Below, piece after piece: positions 19,454-30,000 of a stretch of 64,000 bases of DNA. The notes beneath the pieces are model-generated. The model ran no database searches and was not told the origin of the DNA. It saw nothing but the letters and a program-made list of their open reading frames with translations. The DNA comes from Bacteroidota bacterium (GTDB lineage: Bacteria > Bacteroidota > Bacteroidia > Sphingobacteriales > Sphingobacteriaceae). How positions within the stretch are numbered: the first letter of the stretch is position 1; every line of letters starts with the position of its first letter. The DNA lies in contig JAFDZM010000082.1 of NCBI GenBank assembly GCA_018266915.1, forward strand, positions 1-64,000, in the 5' to 3' direction. Both the position numbers and the translations under genes were made by a program.

Positions 19454-22400
19454 ATGAAAGATCAAATTCTGGAGGAACTACTGGAACAAGAGGAAGTTTC
19501 AAGCTCGCCGCATGAAGATTCTCTTGATTTGAAAGAACTTTTGCGGGTTCTTTCGCTCGTTAAAAATGGTAAATTGGATACCCGTATGCCGGTCACCCAG
19601 GCCGGTATAAACGGCAGAATATGCGAGGTGCTGAATGATATTATCGATATGAACCAACGCCTGGTGGCTGAGATATCTGAGGCGGAGAAGACCATCGGTA
19701 AAAGAGGAAACCTGTCAAAACGTATAGAACTCTCAGATGCACGCGGCGATTGGGCCGATGGTGTATCCTCATTAAACAACTTGATATCCGACCTGACTTC
19801 GCCAACCCTGGAAATTGCAGGGATGATCAACTCGGTAGCCAACGGCGACTTGTCAAAACAAATACCACTCGAAATTAGCGGGCATCCACTGCGCGGAGAA
19901 TTCCTTCGTATTGCAAAAGAATCCAACCAGATGCTTTCCAAGCTGCGCTTATTCTCGATGGAGGTAACGCGGGTTGCACGCCAGGTAGGTTCGGAAGGTA
20001 AGCTGGGTGAGCAGGCGAAAATTAAAGGTGTTGCCGGTGTATGGGCCGAGTTAACAGACTCAGTAAACCAGATGGCCGGTAACTTAACGGCTCAGGTGCG
20101 AAACGTTGCTGCGGTGACTACGGCGGTGGCAAAGGGTGACCTTTCGCGAAAGATCACAGTGGAAGCCAAGGGTGAAATATTGGAGCTGAAGAATACCATT
20201 AATACAATGGTGGATCAGCTCAACTCCTTCTCTTCGGAAGTAACGCGTGTGGCGTTGGAAGTAGGTACCGAGGGTAAACTGGGGGGCCAGGCGAAAGTGC
20301 CGGGTGTTGCAGGTACCTGGAAAGATTTAACGGACTCGGTAAACCGTATGGCGGGTAACCTTACTTCGCAGGTGCGTAACATAGCGGGTGTAACCACGGC
20401 TGTGGCAAACGGTGACTTGTCCAAAAAGATCACGGTGGATGTGAAGGGCGAAATGCTTGAGTTGAAGAAGACTATCAATACGATGGTGGATCAGCTGAAC
20501 TCCTTCGCCTCCGAAGTAACGCGTGTGGCACTTGAAGTGGGTACCGAAGGTAAACTGGGAGGCCAGGCCCGTGTGAAAGGTGTCGGTGGGGTTTGGAAAG
20601 ACCTGACTGACTCTGTAAACCAGATGGGTAGTAACCTGACCGACCAGGTGCGAAACATTGCCTGGGTAACCACGGCAGTAGCGAAAGGTGACTTGTCGAG
20701 AAAGATCACAGTTGATGCCAAAGGCGAACTCCTTGAGTTGAAGAATACGATCAATACTATGGTGGACCAGTTGAACTCCTTCTCATTCGAGGTGACCCGT
20801 GTGGCGAGGGAAGTGGGTTCGGAAGGTCAGTTGGGAGGACAGGCCAACGTACCAGGTGTAGGTGGTACATGGAAGGACTTAACGGACTCGGTAAACCAAA
20901 TGGCCGGTAACTTAACGGGCCAGGTGCGAAACATTGCCGAGGTGACCACGGCAGTGGCGAAGGGCGACTTGTCCAAGAAAATTACGGTAGACGTAGAGGG
21001 CGAAATGCTCGAATTAAAGAATACGATCAATACGATGGTGGATCAGCTGAACTCATTCGGTTCGGAAGTAACCCGTGTGGCGAGGGAAGTAGGTTCCGAA
21101 GGGCAGTTGGGCGGACAGGCAAATGTGCCAGGGGTAGCCGGTACCTGGAAGGATTTAACTGACTCGGTAAATAAAATGGCGGACAACCTTACATCGCAGG
21201 TGCGTAACATTGCGGAAGTGACCACAGCGGTGGCAAAGGGTGACCTTTCCCGTAAGATCACGGTAAACGCCAAAGGTGAGCTGTTAGAGTTGAAAGATAC
21301 GATCAATACGATGGTGGATCAGCTTCGCGGCTTTGCGTCCGAAGTAACGCGTGTGGCACGTGAGGTGGGTTCGGAAGGTCAGTTGGGCGGCCAGGCAAAC
21401 GTGCCGGGTGTGGATGGTACCTGGAAGGACTTAACAGACTCTGTAAATAAAATGGCTGGTAACTTAACGGCGCAGCTCAGAAATATAGCCGACGTATCCA
21501 TCGCGATTGCAAACGGTGACTTGTCAAAGAAGATTACGGTTGACGTTCGCGGTGAGATATTGCAGCTGAAAGAAACTATTAATACCATGGTGGATCAGCT
21601 TCGTGGTTTCGCATCCGAAGTTACGCGTGTGGCACGTGAGGTAGGTACCGACGGTAACTTAGGCGGTCAGGCGTTTGTGCCTGGCGTAGGTGGTACCTGG
21701 AAGGATTTGACGGACTCTGTAAACCAGATGTCATCGAACTTAACATCGCAGGTGCGTAACATTGCGGAAGTGACCAAAGCGGTAGCGAGCGGTGACTTAT
21801 CGAAAACGGTAATCATCGACGTAAAGGGCGAGATACTTGATTTGAAGAATACGATAAACACGATGGTGGATCAGCTGAACTCTTTCGCATCCGAAGTAAC
21901 TCGTGTAGCAAGGGAAGTAGGGACCGAAGGTAAACTGGGTGGTCAGGCGCACGTAAAAGGTGTGGCCGGTACCTGGAAGGACTTAACGGACTCTGTAAAC
22001 CAGATGGCATCTAACCTTACCGGGCAAATACGGGGTATCGCAAAAGTGGCTACCGGTATTGCAAAAGGTAACCTGAAACAACGCCTATCCATTAACGCAT
22101 TGGGTGAGGTGGCACAGCTGACGGATACCATTAACGAAATGATTGACACCCTTGCGGTGTTCGCGGACGAAGTAACCACGGTGGCACGTGAGGTGGGTGT
22201 GCAGGGACGCTTAGGCGGACAAGCCAGCGTGCCGGGGGCATCAGGTACCTGGAAAGACTTAACTGAAAACGTGAACCAGCTGGCACAGAACTTAACGGTA
22301 CAGGTGCGTTCAATCTCCGAGGTGGCATCCGCTGTAACCAAGGGTGACTTGACCCGAACCATTCGTGTGGAAGCAAAAGGTGAGTTGGAAGCTTTGAAGG

Positions 22401-25108
22401 ATACCATTAACCAGATGATCGCCAACCTAAAGGGGACAACATTAAGAAACCACGAGCAGGACTGGCTAAAATCCAATCTGGCGAAATTTGCCCAGATGCT
22501 TCAAGGGCAGCGTGACAGGAACGCCGTGGCAAACAAGGTGCTTTCGGAATTGGCCGAGCTGGTAAATGCAAGATACGGCGCATTCTATATATTGGAACAG
22601 GAAGTTGCTGAAGAGCCGAAATTGAGACTGTTTGCCGGATATGCGCAGAAGAGCCGCAAACTCATCAACAACGAATTTGAGTTAAGCGAAGGCCTGGTAG
22701 GGCAGTGCGCCACTGATAAAGAGCGAATCCGGTTAACTAATGTTCCATCTGAATACCTGCAGATCAGCTCAGGGATAGGCAGTGCCGCTCCAATAGACCT
22801 GGTGATCCTGCCTGTACTCTTTGAAAATAATATTAAGGCGGTTATCGAGCTGGCATCGTTTGAAAACTTCAGCGATACGCACATCGACTTCCTTGATCAG
22901 CTGACGGAAAGTATCGGTATTGTGTTGAATAACATCGAAACCAATACACGTACAGAGGAACTGTTGAAGCAATCACAATCGCTGGCTACCGAGCTTTCTG
23001 CACAGCAGGAAGAGTTAAGGCGCGCCAATGACGAGTTGCACGACAAGGGCCGTTCATTGGAAGAAAAAGCTGAGCAGCTGACACTGACATCCAAATACAA
23101 ATCGGAGTTCCTTGCCAACATGTCGCACGAGTTGCGTACGCCACTTAACAGCTTGTTGATATTGGCACAGCAACTATTTGAAAACCCTGAGGGTAACCTG
23201 ACCGAAAAACAACGCAGGTACGCCAAAACGATCCACTCATGCGGTGATGACCTGATCCAGCTGATCAACGATATCCTCGATTTGTCTAAGATCGAATCTG
23301 GTGTGATCTCTGCCGATGTAATGCCGGTTAACTTCAGGGAAATCGCTTCGTTCGCGGAATCGACCTTCAAGCCAATATCCGAAGCCAAGAATCTTAAATT
23401 CGAGATCATCCTTGAACAAGGGCTGCCCGAAATGCTGGAGACAGACATGCAGCGCTTGAACCAGATTTTGAAGAACCTGCTGTCAAACGCATTCAAGTTT
23501 ACTGAAAAAGGTGGCGTAAAATTGGAAATATTCAGGCCAGGGCCACACCAGGAAAATCCGCTACCGGACGCTGAAGCAGTGATAGCATTTTCCATCACGG
23601 ATACAGGTATTGGTATATCTAAAAATACCCAGGGAATTATTTTTGAGGCATTCCAGCAGGCGGAAGGTTCTACTAGCCGTAAATACGGAGGCACAGGTTT
23701 AGGGCTTTCTATCAGTAAAGGTTTTGCCGAACTATTGGGCGGAACAATTACTGTAGGTAGCGAATTAGGCAAAGGAAGTGTGTTCACTCTATACCTGCCA
23801 TTGAGATATAAAGAAGAGTCTGGTTCTGTGACTACCTACAGTGTAAAAGAGCAGCATTCAGCTTCACATCTGAGAACCAATTTGCTGGATGCTGCTGAGT
23901 TGGTGATTGATGACGACCGTCATAATATCTCAGCAGAAGATAAAGTTCTGCTGGTTATCGAGGACGATTTGCGCTTTACCAAAATCGTGATCGATAAAGC
24001 GCATGACTACGGGTTGAAAGTAATTGTAGCCATCAGCTATCTCGAAATATTCGACAGCATTCAGAAGTATAGTCCGATTGCGATAACCCTGGATGTGAAT
24101 ATGCCTGAATCAAATGGCTGGAAGATACTTAAGCTGTTGAAGTCGGACCTTAATTTGCGGCATATCCCGGTTCACCTCATCTCGGGTGAGGATAACAAGG
24201 TTATGGCTCTGAAATTAGGCGCGAAGAGCTTCAGCCTGAAGCCGCTTTCTAATAATTCACTTGATGAGTTGATATCGGGTATTATCCGGTTCAATGAACA
24301 ATCGAAGAAGAAAGTCCTCATCATTGAAGATAATGAAAACGAGTTGCATCGACTTACAAATATGCTGAACAGTGACAGGGTAGAAGTACTTGGGGCTACA
24401 ACGGCTAAAAAAGGCCTTACACTGTTGAAGAAGGAAGCTGTCGACAGCATCATACTTGATTTTGTGTTGCCTGACGCTGACGGTATTGACCTGCTTAACA
24501 GGATCAATACATTGAAGCAGCCGCAAACAACTATTCTGCTTCACTCGGCAAGGGACTTTACTCAAAACGAGGTGATCCAGTTAAAGCGGTTGAACCATAA
24601 GGTAATTACCAAGACATCCAACTCACATTTTTATTTGCTGGAAGAGATATTAACCCTGTTGCACATTGATAAGAAATTCATCAGCCAGGAAAACCTCGAT
24701 ATTATCAATGGCATCAGGACAACCAATGATGTGCTTGATTCGAAAAAGGTGCTGGTAGTGGATGACGACGTGCGAAACCTGTTTGCACTCACTGCGGTAT
24801 TTGAACGTTCAAATATCGAAGTGATCACTGCTGAAAGCGGACGCGAAGCATTGGAAATCCTCAACAGCGATAAAAAAGTAGATATTGTACTGATGGATAT
24901 AATGATGCCTGAGATGGACGGTTACGAAACGATCCAGATCATCCGAAAAGAGCCTAAACACAAAAATTTACCAATAATTGCGGTAACTGCCAAGGCAATG
25001 ATTGGAGACAGGCAAAAATGTATCGCATCAGGTGCATCAGATTATATTACAAAACCTGTAAAAACTGATCAACTTTTATCGCTGATGCGTGTTTGGTTAA
25101 TTAAATAA
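19454..25108 (+). CDS. Cytosolic poly-HAMP hybrid histidine kinase with GAF and three receivers
   Basis: This 1884-residue kinase has no signal peptide or membrane helix. A divergent N-terminal HAMP-like part (about 25-165) is followed by about nine tandem 92-residue units (about 167-990), each carrying a W-K-D-L-T-D-S-V-N type motif. Next come GAF (about 1018-1165), a coiled coil, HisKA with His1225 in MSHELRTP, HATPase (about 1330-1452; DTGIGIS, GGTGLGLSIS) and three receivers: about 1497-1615 (Asp in TLDVNMP), 1619-1735 (ILDFVLPD) and 1764-1884 (LMDIMMPEMDG). The plan recalls fungal group III Nik1-type osmosensing kinases, with more HAMPs. It has no HPt domain, so phosphate must pass to a separate partner. 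Two more kinase genes follow within 60 bp each. Confidence 0.95.
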   Translation: MKDQILEELLEQEEVSSSPHEDSLDLKELLRVLSLVKNGKLDTRMPVTQAGINGRICEVLNDIIDMNQRLVAEISEAEKTIGKRGNLSKRIELSDARGDWADGVSSLNNLISDLTSPTLEIAGMINSVANGDLSKQIPLEISGHPLRGEFLRIAKESNQMLSKLRLFSMEVTRVARQVGSEGKLGEQAKIKGVAGVWAELTDSVNQMAGNLTAQVRNVAAVTTAVAKGDLSRKITVEAKGEILELKNTINTMVDQLNSFSSEVTRVALEVGTEGKLGGQAKVPGVAGTWKDLTDSVNRMAGNLTSQVRNIAGVTTAVANGDLSKKITVDVKGEMLELKKTINTMVDQLNSFASEVTRVALEVGTEGKLGGQARVKGVGGVWKDLTDSVNQMGSNLTDQVRNIAWVTTAVAKGDLSRKITVDAKGELLELKNTINTMVDQLNSFSFEVTRVAREVGSEGQLGGQANVPGVGGTWKDLTDSVNQMAGNLTGQVRNIAEVTTAVAKGDLSKKITVDVEGEMLELKNTINTMVDQLNSFGSEVTRVAREVGSEGQLGGQANVPGVAGTWKDLTDSVNKMADNLTSQVRNIAEVTTAVAKGDLSRKITVNAKGELLELKDTINTMVDQLRGFASEVTRVAREVGSEGQLGGQANVPGVDGTWKDLTDSVNKMAGNLTAQLRNIADVSIAIANGDLSKKITVDVRGEILQLKETINTMVDQLRGFASEVTRVAREVGTDGNLGGQAFVPGVGGTWKDLTDSVNQMSSNLTSQVRNIAEVTKAVASGDLSKTVIIDVKGEILDLKNTINTMVDQLNSFASEVTRVAREVGTEGKLGGQAHVKGVAGTWKDLTDSVNQMASNLTGQIRGIAKVATGIAKGNLKQRLSINALGEVAQLTDTINEMIDTLAVFADEVTTVAREVGVQGRLGGQASVPGASGTWKDLTENVNQLAQNLTVQVRSISEVASAVTKGDLTRTIRVEAKGELEALKDTINQMIANLKGTTLRNHEQDWLKSNLAKFAQMLQGQRDRNAVANKVLSELAELVNARYGAFYILEQEVAEEPKLRLFAGYAQKSRKLINNEFELSEGLVGQCATDKERIRLTNVPSEYLQISSGIGSAAPIDLVILPVLFENNIKAVIELASFENFSDTHIDFLDQLTESIGIVLNNIETNTRTEELLKQSQSLATELSAQQEELRRANDELHDKGRSLEEKAEQLTLTSKYKSEFLANMSHELRTPLNSLLILAQQLFENPEGNLTEKQRRYAKTIHSCGDDLIQLINDILDLSKIESGVISADVMPVNFREIASFAESTFKPISEAKNLKFEIILEQGLPEMLETDMQRLNQILKNLLSNAFKFTEKGGVKLEIFRPGPHQENPLPDAEAVIAFSITDTGIGISKNTQGIIFEAFQQAEGSTSRKYGGTGLGLSISKGFAELLGGTITVGSELGKGSVFTLYLPLRYKEESGSVTTYSVKEQHSASHLRTNLLDAAELVIDDDRHNISAEDKVLLVIEDDLRFTKIVIDKAHDYGLKVIVAISYLEIFDSIQKYSPIAITLDVNMPESNGWKILKLLKSDLNLRHIPVHLISGEDNKVMALKLGAKSFSLKPLSNNSLDELISGIIRFNEQSKKKVLIIEDNENELHRLTNMLNSDRVEVLGATTAKKGLTLLKKEAVDSIILDFVLPDADGIDLLNRINTLKQPQTTILLHSARDFTQNEVIQLKRLNHKVITKTSNSHFYLLEEILTLLHIDKKFISQENLDIINGIRTTNDVLDSKKVLVVDDDVRNLFALTAVFERSNIEVITAESGREALEILNSDKKVDIVLMDIMMPEMDGYETIQIIRKEPKHKNLPIIAVTAKAMIGDRQKCIASGASDYITKPVKTDQLLSLMRVWLIK
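19952..22435 (+). repeat. Tandem 276-bp coding repeats encoding HAMP units
   Basis: About nine in-frame copies of a 276-bp (92-codon) unit follow one another inside the poly-HAMP kinase gene. Copies keep long shared DNA runs around the T-W-K-D-L-T-D-S-V-N and NTINTMVDQL segments, while other positions vary. The last unit is the most divergent (LTENVNQLAQNL). The regular period and the DNA similarity suggest expansion by unequal recombination. Confidence 0.9.
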
Positions 25109-25133
25109 GATAATCTGAGGATTAAAATTGCGA

Positions 25134-26354
25134 ATGGCTATAGTTCCTGATGATAACATAAAAGTTCTGTTGGTAGATGATAACGAGAATAATCTGACAT
25201 CAATGGAACTGGTTCTTGAAAATGAAGGTTATACTTTTTTTAAGGCAACGTCGGGCAAAGAAGCTTTACGCATACTTTTAAAGGAAGAAGATTTTTCCCT
25301 TATCCTGCTGGATGTTCAAATGCCTATAATGGATGGGTATGAGACAGCCGAGCTGATTTATCAGCGCGATAAGCTGAAACGCATACCCATCATCTTTTTT
25401 ACTGCACAGGATTACGAAGAAGAATCCATGTTCAGGGGGTACAAAGCCGGGGCCGCTGATTTTATCAGGAAGCCCTTTAAACCTGATCTACTCCGATATA
25501 AGGTTGCTATTTTTGCCGAGCTGCATCGCAAAAACCGGCTTCTGCGGAAACAGGAGGAAAAATTACGGCTGATAAACGAGGATCTGGTAGCATTAAATCG
25601 CAATTTGGAGAAACGGGTATCTGACCGCACCAAACAGCTTGAAACCGCTAACCAGGAATTGAAGGAATTGAATCTATCCAAGGATAAATTTTTGTCGGTA
25701 ATTTCTCATGACCTGAGAAATCCGCTTACTTCACTCTTGTTATCATCTAAAACCCTAAACGATGAAATTGAAAATATCGATCCTAAAAAGCTGAAAATGC
25801 TTTCGGGCGTTATTCATCGTACTTCAAACAGAATTTTATCACAATTAAATGAATTGGTAGACTGGGCCAAAAAGCAACGACAGAAAACCACCTTTAACCC
25901 GCAAAAGGTTCATCTTACAGAGGCTATAAATGAGGCACTGGAGTTGCTGAAAGCGACTGCTATTCAAAAGGGAGTTAAATTCGAGAATAAAATCACAAAT
26001 GAGGTTTTTGTCAATGCTGATCCGCTGATGCTTCGTTCGATATTGCAAAATATAGTCACAAATGCCATTAAGTATAGTCCGAAGAATGGAATTATTAATT
26101 TGACTGCTCAAGCATCTGATAAAATGATAGAAGTATGTGTTCAGGATTTTGGTGTAGGGATGACAGAGAAAACGAAAAATACCATATTAGGTAACACCGG
26201 CACGCCTTCACTTCCGGGTACCAACCAGGAGCAGGGCACAGGTTTAGGATTATTGCTGGTAAAGGACTTTGTTGCCCAGCATGGCGGCAAAATATCAATT
26301 GAAAGTAAACTGCGAAAGGGAACGTGTTTCAAGTTTACGGTCCCGGCTAATTAA
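25134..26354 (+). CDS. Receiver-histidine kinase (REC-HisKA-HATPase)
   Basis: The soluble kinase of about 406 residues has a receiver at the N-terminus (LLVDDNENN; phospho-Asp in LLDVQMPIMDG; Lys in IRKPFKP), a coiled coil (about 135-180), HisKA with His192 in ISHDLRNPL, and HATPase (DFGVGM, GTGLGLLLV). The ATG at 25134 is preferred over a TTG two codons upstream. The gene begins 25 bp after the poly-HAMP kinase. With a receiver ahead of a kinase, it could take phosphate from, or be gated by, the large hybrid kinase. That link is inference from position. Confidence 0.93.
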   Translation: MAIVPDDNIKVLLVDDNENNLTSMELVLENEGYTFFKATSGKEALRILLKEEDFSLILLDVQMPIMDGYETAELIYQRDKLKRIPIIFFTAQDYEEESMFRGYKAGAADFIRKPFKPDLLRYKVAIFAELHRKNRLLRKQEEKLRLINEDLVALNRNLEKRVSDRTKQLETANQELKELNLSKDKFLSVISHDLRNPLTSLLLSSKTLNDEIENIDPKKLKMLSGVIHRTSNRILSQLNELVDWAKKQRQKTTFNPQKVHLTEAINEALELLKATAIQKGVKFENKITNEVFVNADPLMLRSILQNIVTNAIKYSPKNGIINLTAQASDKMIEVCVQDFGVGMTEKTKNTILGNTGTPSLPGTNQEQGTGLGLLLVKDFVAQHGGKISIESKLRKGTCFKFTVPAN

Positions 26355-26408
26355 TATTACTTATATACCCCTGTTACTAATATTTTATTTTCTATCCATA
26401 GTAATATA

Positions 26409-29400
26409 ATGACCAAGGTTGTTAACCAACATACTGAGCAATGTTTACCCGATCATGCTGATCTTCAGAAGGTATACGATTATAGCGCTATAGGTATGCT
26501 TGCAATAGACACATACGGGATAGTTCGTTATGTGAATGAGGTTACATTGGCATATATGGAGCAGGGTAAAAATGATATCCTCGGACAGTCATTGTTTAGT
26601 TTTTATTCTGATGCTGACTCTGATAAATCTAACGAGGGTAAATTGATGCGACTGGAGGAAATCACAGATTGTGAATTTAAACTCAACACAAGTGAAGAGT
26701 CCGTTAAATTTGCACTCATAAGTTCTAAGGTTCTCCGCATACAGGGTGATACATTAACTTATCTTTTTATCCGCGATATATCTGCACTTAAAAAGAAGGA
26801 ACGGCTTTATTACTATATAAATGCATCTTCTGAAGAACTGGCCCTTGCCCGTGATACAAAAAGCGCCCTTGAAAAAATAGCCCAGCTTATAGTTCCCACA
26901 TTTGCCGATTGGTTTACTATTGATATCGTAAAAAACGACCGGTTTGAACTCCAGATATTAAAACACAAGGACCCGGATAAAATAGAATGGGCCTATCAAT
27001 ATCGTAAAAATTATCCACCAGATCCTAATGGAAATGCAGGAGCCGCAGTAGTCCTGAAAACGGGTAAACCCGGATTTGTTCCGGTAGTTACCGATGAGAT
27101 GATCTCAGCTGTCATCACAGATCCTGATCAGCTAAAATTAGTGCGTGAAATAGGGATGCAATCGGTAATTATTGTCCCCGTATACCAAAAGGATAAGATA
27201 ATAGGAGTCGCAAACTTTATTTCATCCCGTAAGGAACGGCATTTTGATGATGCCGATCTCGATTTTGCCAGAAATTTTGCCGCATTGATAGGGTTATCTC
27301 TTGAGAATACCCGGTTAAATGAGGAAGCTTTAAATGAAATTGCCTCACGAAAAAGAGCTGAGTATCAATTCCGTTTTTTGGCAGATGCTATACCACATAA
27401 AATCTGGACCGCTGGCCCCGATGGGCGCGCAACTTACTACAATCAGCAATGGTATGATTATACAGGCACACATAGCTTTGACGAACTGAGAGGAAAGATA
27501 TGGGACATTATGCATCCGGATGACCGGGCGATAGCCGAAGCAGAATGGCCCCGCGCTATTCAGAATGGGATAGGAATGGAATTAGAACAGAGATTCATGC
27601 GCCATGATGGGGTTTATCGCTGGCATCTTAGCCGCTTTGCAGTTCATAAAGACGAAGAAGGGAAAAACAGAATATGGGTTGGAGCCAGCACAGACATTCA
27701 TGAACAAAAAGAAAGTCGCATAGCTGTTGAGGCTATTAATCTTGATCTGTCGTCGGCTAATGAAGAGTTGGCATCTCTTAACGAAGAGTGGGCTTCTACT
27801 AACGAGGAACTCGCTGCAACTAATGAAGAGCTGCGTATAGCGCAGAATGATTTACAAGGACTCGTTAAGAAAGTATCGGAGGGAGCGGAAAGACGGGCAA
27901 GACTCGCGGCGATAGTAGATAGCTCGGACGACGCGATAGTCAGTAAAACTTTGCATGGAATAATCACCAGTTGGAACAGAGGCGCTGAAAAACTGTTCGG
28001 CTACACAGAGGAAGAAGCTGTAGGGAAACATATTTCACTGATCATTCCAACCAATCGTTTAAAAGAGGAAGAGTTTATCATCGGCCAGATCAGCCAGGGG
28101 CGTAAGGTGGATCATTTCGAAACGATCAGGGTCACAAAAACAGGGCAGGATATACCAATCTCACTAACTATTTCCCCGATAATAGATGAAAACGGGAATG
28201 TTATTGGCGCCTCCAAAATTGCCCGTGATATATCAAAGCAAAAGGAATATGAAGAAACATTGCAGCGATATACCCAAAAAGTGGAGACACTGAATACCAT
28301 TGGCAAACTGGTATCCGAAAGTCTTGATCTGCAAACTATATTACAAAAAGTAACAGATGCAGCTACCTCGGCAATTGAAGCCTCGTTTGGCGCATTTTTT
28401 TATAACCAGGAGGATGAAAATGGTGAATCATATATGCTGTTCACCTTATCAGGAGTAGAGCAATCTGCTTTTGAATCATTTGGTATGCCGCGTAATACGG
28501 CAGTCTTTCATCCAACCTTTTCAGGTGAGGGAGTAGTAAGATCGGATGATATTACAAAAGATCCGCGATATGGTAAAAACCATCCGCATTATGGAAAGCC
28601 AAAAGGACATTTGCCTGTTGTAAGTTACCTGGCCGTGCCTGTCATATCGCAATCCGGTGAGGTTATTGGAGGATTATTTTTTGGGCACACTGAGCCGGCG
28701 AAATTCACCAAGGATCATGAAGACTTGGTTGTGTCCATAGCTACCCAGGCTGCAATCAGCATAGACAATGCAAGGTTATACGATGAGGTGAAGTTGCTGA
28801 ATGAAAAGAAAGATGAGTTTATAGGATTGGCCAGCCACGAACTTAAGACCCCGTTAACCAGCATCACAGGCTATCTGCAAATTCTTGGCCGACTAAAAAT
28901 CGACGAACAAAGTGGACGATTTGTAGATAAAACTATCCGGCAGGTGCGCAAACTGAGCGGCTTGGTAAATGATCTGCTGGATGTCTCCAAAATCGAGGCA
29001 GGTAAACTGCAAATGAAAAGAGTAAAGTTCGATTTAATAGAGATTATAAATGACACTATCGAACTGATGCAGCAAACTAATGATAAGTATACCATATTGC
29101 TTGAAACTGGTGTAGAAACCTGTATGGTGCGTGCTGATAGCCAGCGGGTTGAACAGGTGATGATTAACCTGCTTTCAAACGCAATTAAATATTCTCATAA
29201 TGCAGGGAAAATCATTGTTAAGGTAAATAAGGCGGAGAAGGATGTCACTGTGAGCATACAGGATTTCGGTATCGGCATAGCTGCAAATAAATTGGGCCAA
29301 GTATTTTCCAGATTCTACAGGGTGGATGATCTCGACGCTCACATCTCGGGCTTAGGCATTGGCCTATATTTATGTTACGAGATCATTTCCCGGCATAATG

Positions 29401-29468
29401 GTAAAATATGGGTAGAAAGTGTGTTAGGGGCAGGCTCTACATTCTATTTTAGCTTACCGCTGAATTGA
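26409..29468 (+). CDS. Multi-PAS/GAF soluble sensor histidine kinase
   Basis: The 1019-residue protein has no membrane helix. Domains in order are PAS (about 15-130), GAF (140-300), PAS (315-440, with WDIMHPDDR typical of PAS_3), a Glu-rich coiled coil with seven-residue NEEL repeats (about 440-500), PAS (500-620), GAF (640-790), HisKA with His810 in ASHELKTPL, and HATPase (DFGIGI, GLGIGLYL). Several cytosolic small-molecule or redox inputs are therefore possible. It lies 54 bp after the REC-kinase, completing a three-kinase run. No cognate response regulator with an output domain lies nearby. Confidence 0.93.
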   Translation: MTKVVNQHTEQCLPDHADLQKVYDYSAIGMLAIDTYGIVRYVNEVTLAYMEQGKNDILGQSLFSFYSDADSDKSNEGKLMRLEEITDCEFKLNTSEESVKFALISSKVLRIQGDTLTYLFIRDISALKKKERLYYYINASSEELALARDTKSALEKIAQLIVPTFADWFTIDIVKNDRFELQILKHKDPDKIEWAYQYRKNYPPDPNGNAGAAVVLKTGKPGFVPVVTDEMISAVITDPDQLKLVREIGMQSVIIVPVYQKDKIIGVANFISSRKERHFDDADLDFARNFAALIGLSLENTRLNEEALNEIASRKRAEYQFRFLADAIPHKIWTAGPDGRATYYNQQWYDYTGTHSFDELRGKIWDIMHPDDRAIAEAEWPRAIQNGIGMELEQRFMRHDGVYRWHLSRFAVHKDEEGKNRIWVGASTDIHEQKESRIAVEAINLDLSSANEELASLNEEWASTNEELAATNEELRIAQNDLQGLVKKVSEGAERRARLAAIVDSSDDAIVSKTLHGIITSWNRGAEKLFGYTEEEAVGKHISLIIPTNRLKEEEFIIGQISQGRKVDHFETIRVTKTGQDIPISLTISPIIDENGNVIGASKIARDISKQKEYEETLQRYTQKVETLNTIGKLVSESLDLQTILQKVTDAATSAIEASFGAFFYNQEDENGESYMLFTLSGVEQSAFESFGMPRNTAVFHPTFSGEGVVRSDDITKDPRYGKNHPHYGKPKGHLPVVSYLAVPVISQSGEVIGGLFFGHTEPAKFTKDHEDLVVSIATQAAISIDNARLYDEVKLLNEKKDEFIGLASHELKTPLTSITGYLQILGRLKIDEQSGRFVDKTIRQVRKLSGLVNDLLDVSKIEAGKLQMKRVKFDLIEIINDTIELMQQTNDKYTILLETGVETCMVRADSQRVEQVMINLLSNAIKYSHNAGKIIVKVNKAEKDVTVSIQDFGIGIAANKLGQVFSRFYRVDDLDAHISGLGIGLYLCYEIISRHNGKIWVESVLGAGSTFYFSLPLN

Positions 29469-29758
29469 AATGAATGTCGCGAAAAGAAACATCCTGTGTC
29501 CGAAATATGTTCATGTTCACGCGCTGTGGCGTGTGCGGATTTTTAAGTTATTGTTAATCAGTTGTTTGTATTTTAGGTATGGTGCAAATCTATGTCATAT
29601 TGTTTATCTGTAGTTGTATTGTCCTTAATCGAATATGTTTAGTTAAAATCTAAAAATATCTGTACATCAGCATGTTGTGATGTTAAAAATGTAACATTTC
29701 CTCCACGTCCATCGTTTAACTAATTTATAAGGTCATTCAAGTATGACCAATCTGCATC
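29469..29758. other. 290-bp intergenic stretch before the integration scar
   Basis: No gene is seen. A short stem CACGC/GCGTG followed by TGCGGATTTTT (about 29518-29543) may end the kinase transcript, but it is weak. The rest is AT-rich with no recognisable motif. It runs into the recombinase remnant and tRNA-Lys, so part of it may be debris of an excised element. Confidence 0.4.
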
Positions 29759-29953
29759 ATGAAAAAGATATCAGTGTTAAGGAATGAGTCAGAACATATC
29801 CAATCCCGGATCAGGGCTTTGCTTATACAGCACTATAATTACGAGAACGGTTTAGCGAAACAGTTGAACATTCTGAGTTCCGCTGCCAGGTTACAACAGA
29901 AGCTTTTTGCTCTTCGAAGGGAAATAGTAGAGCGGCAAACGATTTCAGCATGA
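29759..29953 (+). CDS. Small hypothetical protein in the tRNA-Lys scar
   Basis: The 64-residue helical, charged product has no signal peptide or membrane segment, and I do not recognise it. It lies between the kinase cluster and a decayed recombinase end, in a gene-poor stretch, and is not in the recombinase frame. It may be a real small gene, cargo of a lost element, or chance. Confidence 0.35.
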   Translation: MKKISVLRNESEHIQSRIRALLIQHYNYENGLAKQLNILSSAARLQQKLFALRREIVERQTISA

Positions 29954-30000
29954 ATAGATTTGCCTGCTGTAATTTTAACAGATCATTTGATTTTTTCGGG

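Noticed and set aside
19952..22435. Tandem repeat array considered as a CRISPR or satellite
   Set aside because: The unit is 276 bp, in frame and translates to HAMP domains; there are no spacers.
19462..22476. Regular series of minus-strand open frames of about 65-180 codons opposite the poly-HAMP gene
   Set aside because: They recur with the 276-bp period because they are antisense shadows of the HAMP repeats; none resembles a protein family.
22897..23787. 296-codon minus-strand open frame
   Set aside because: It is antisense to the GAF/HisKA/HATPase part of the large kinase, has Ser-rich shadow composition and no recognisable domain.
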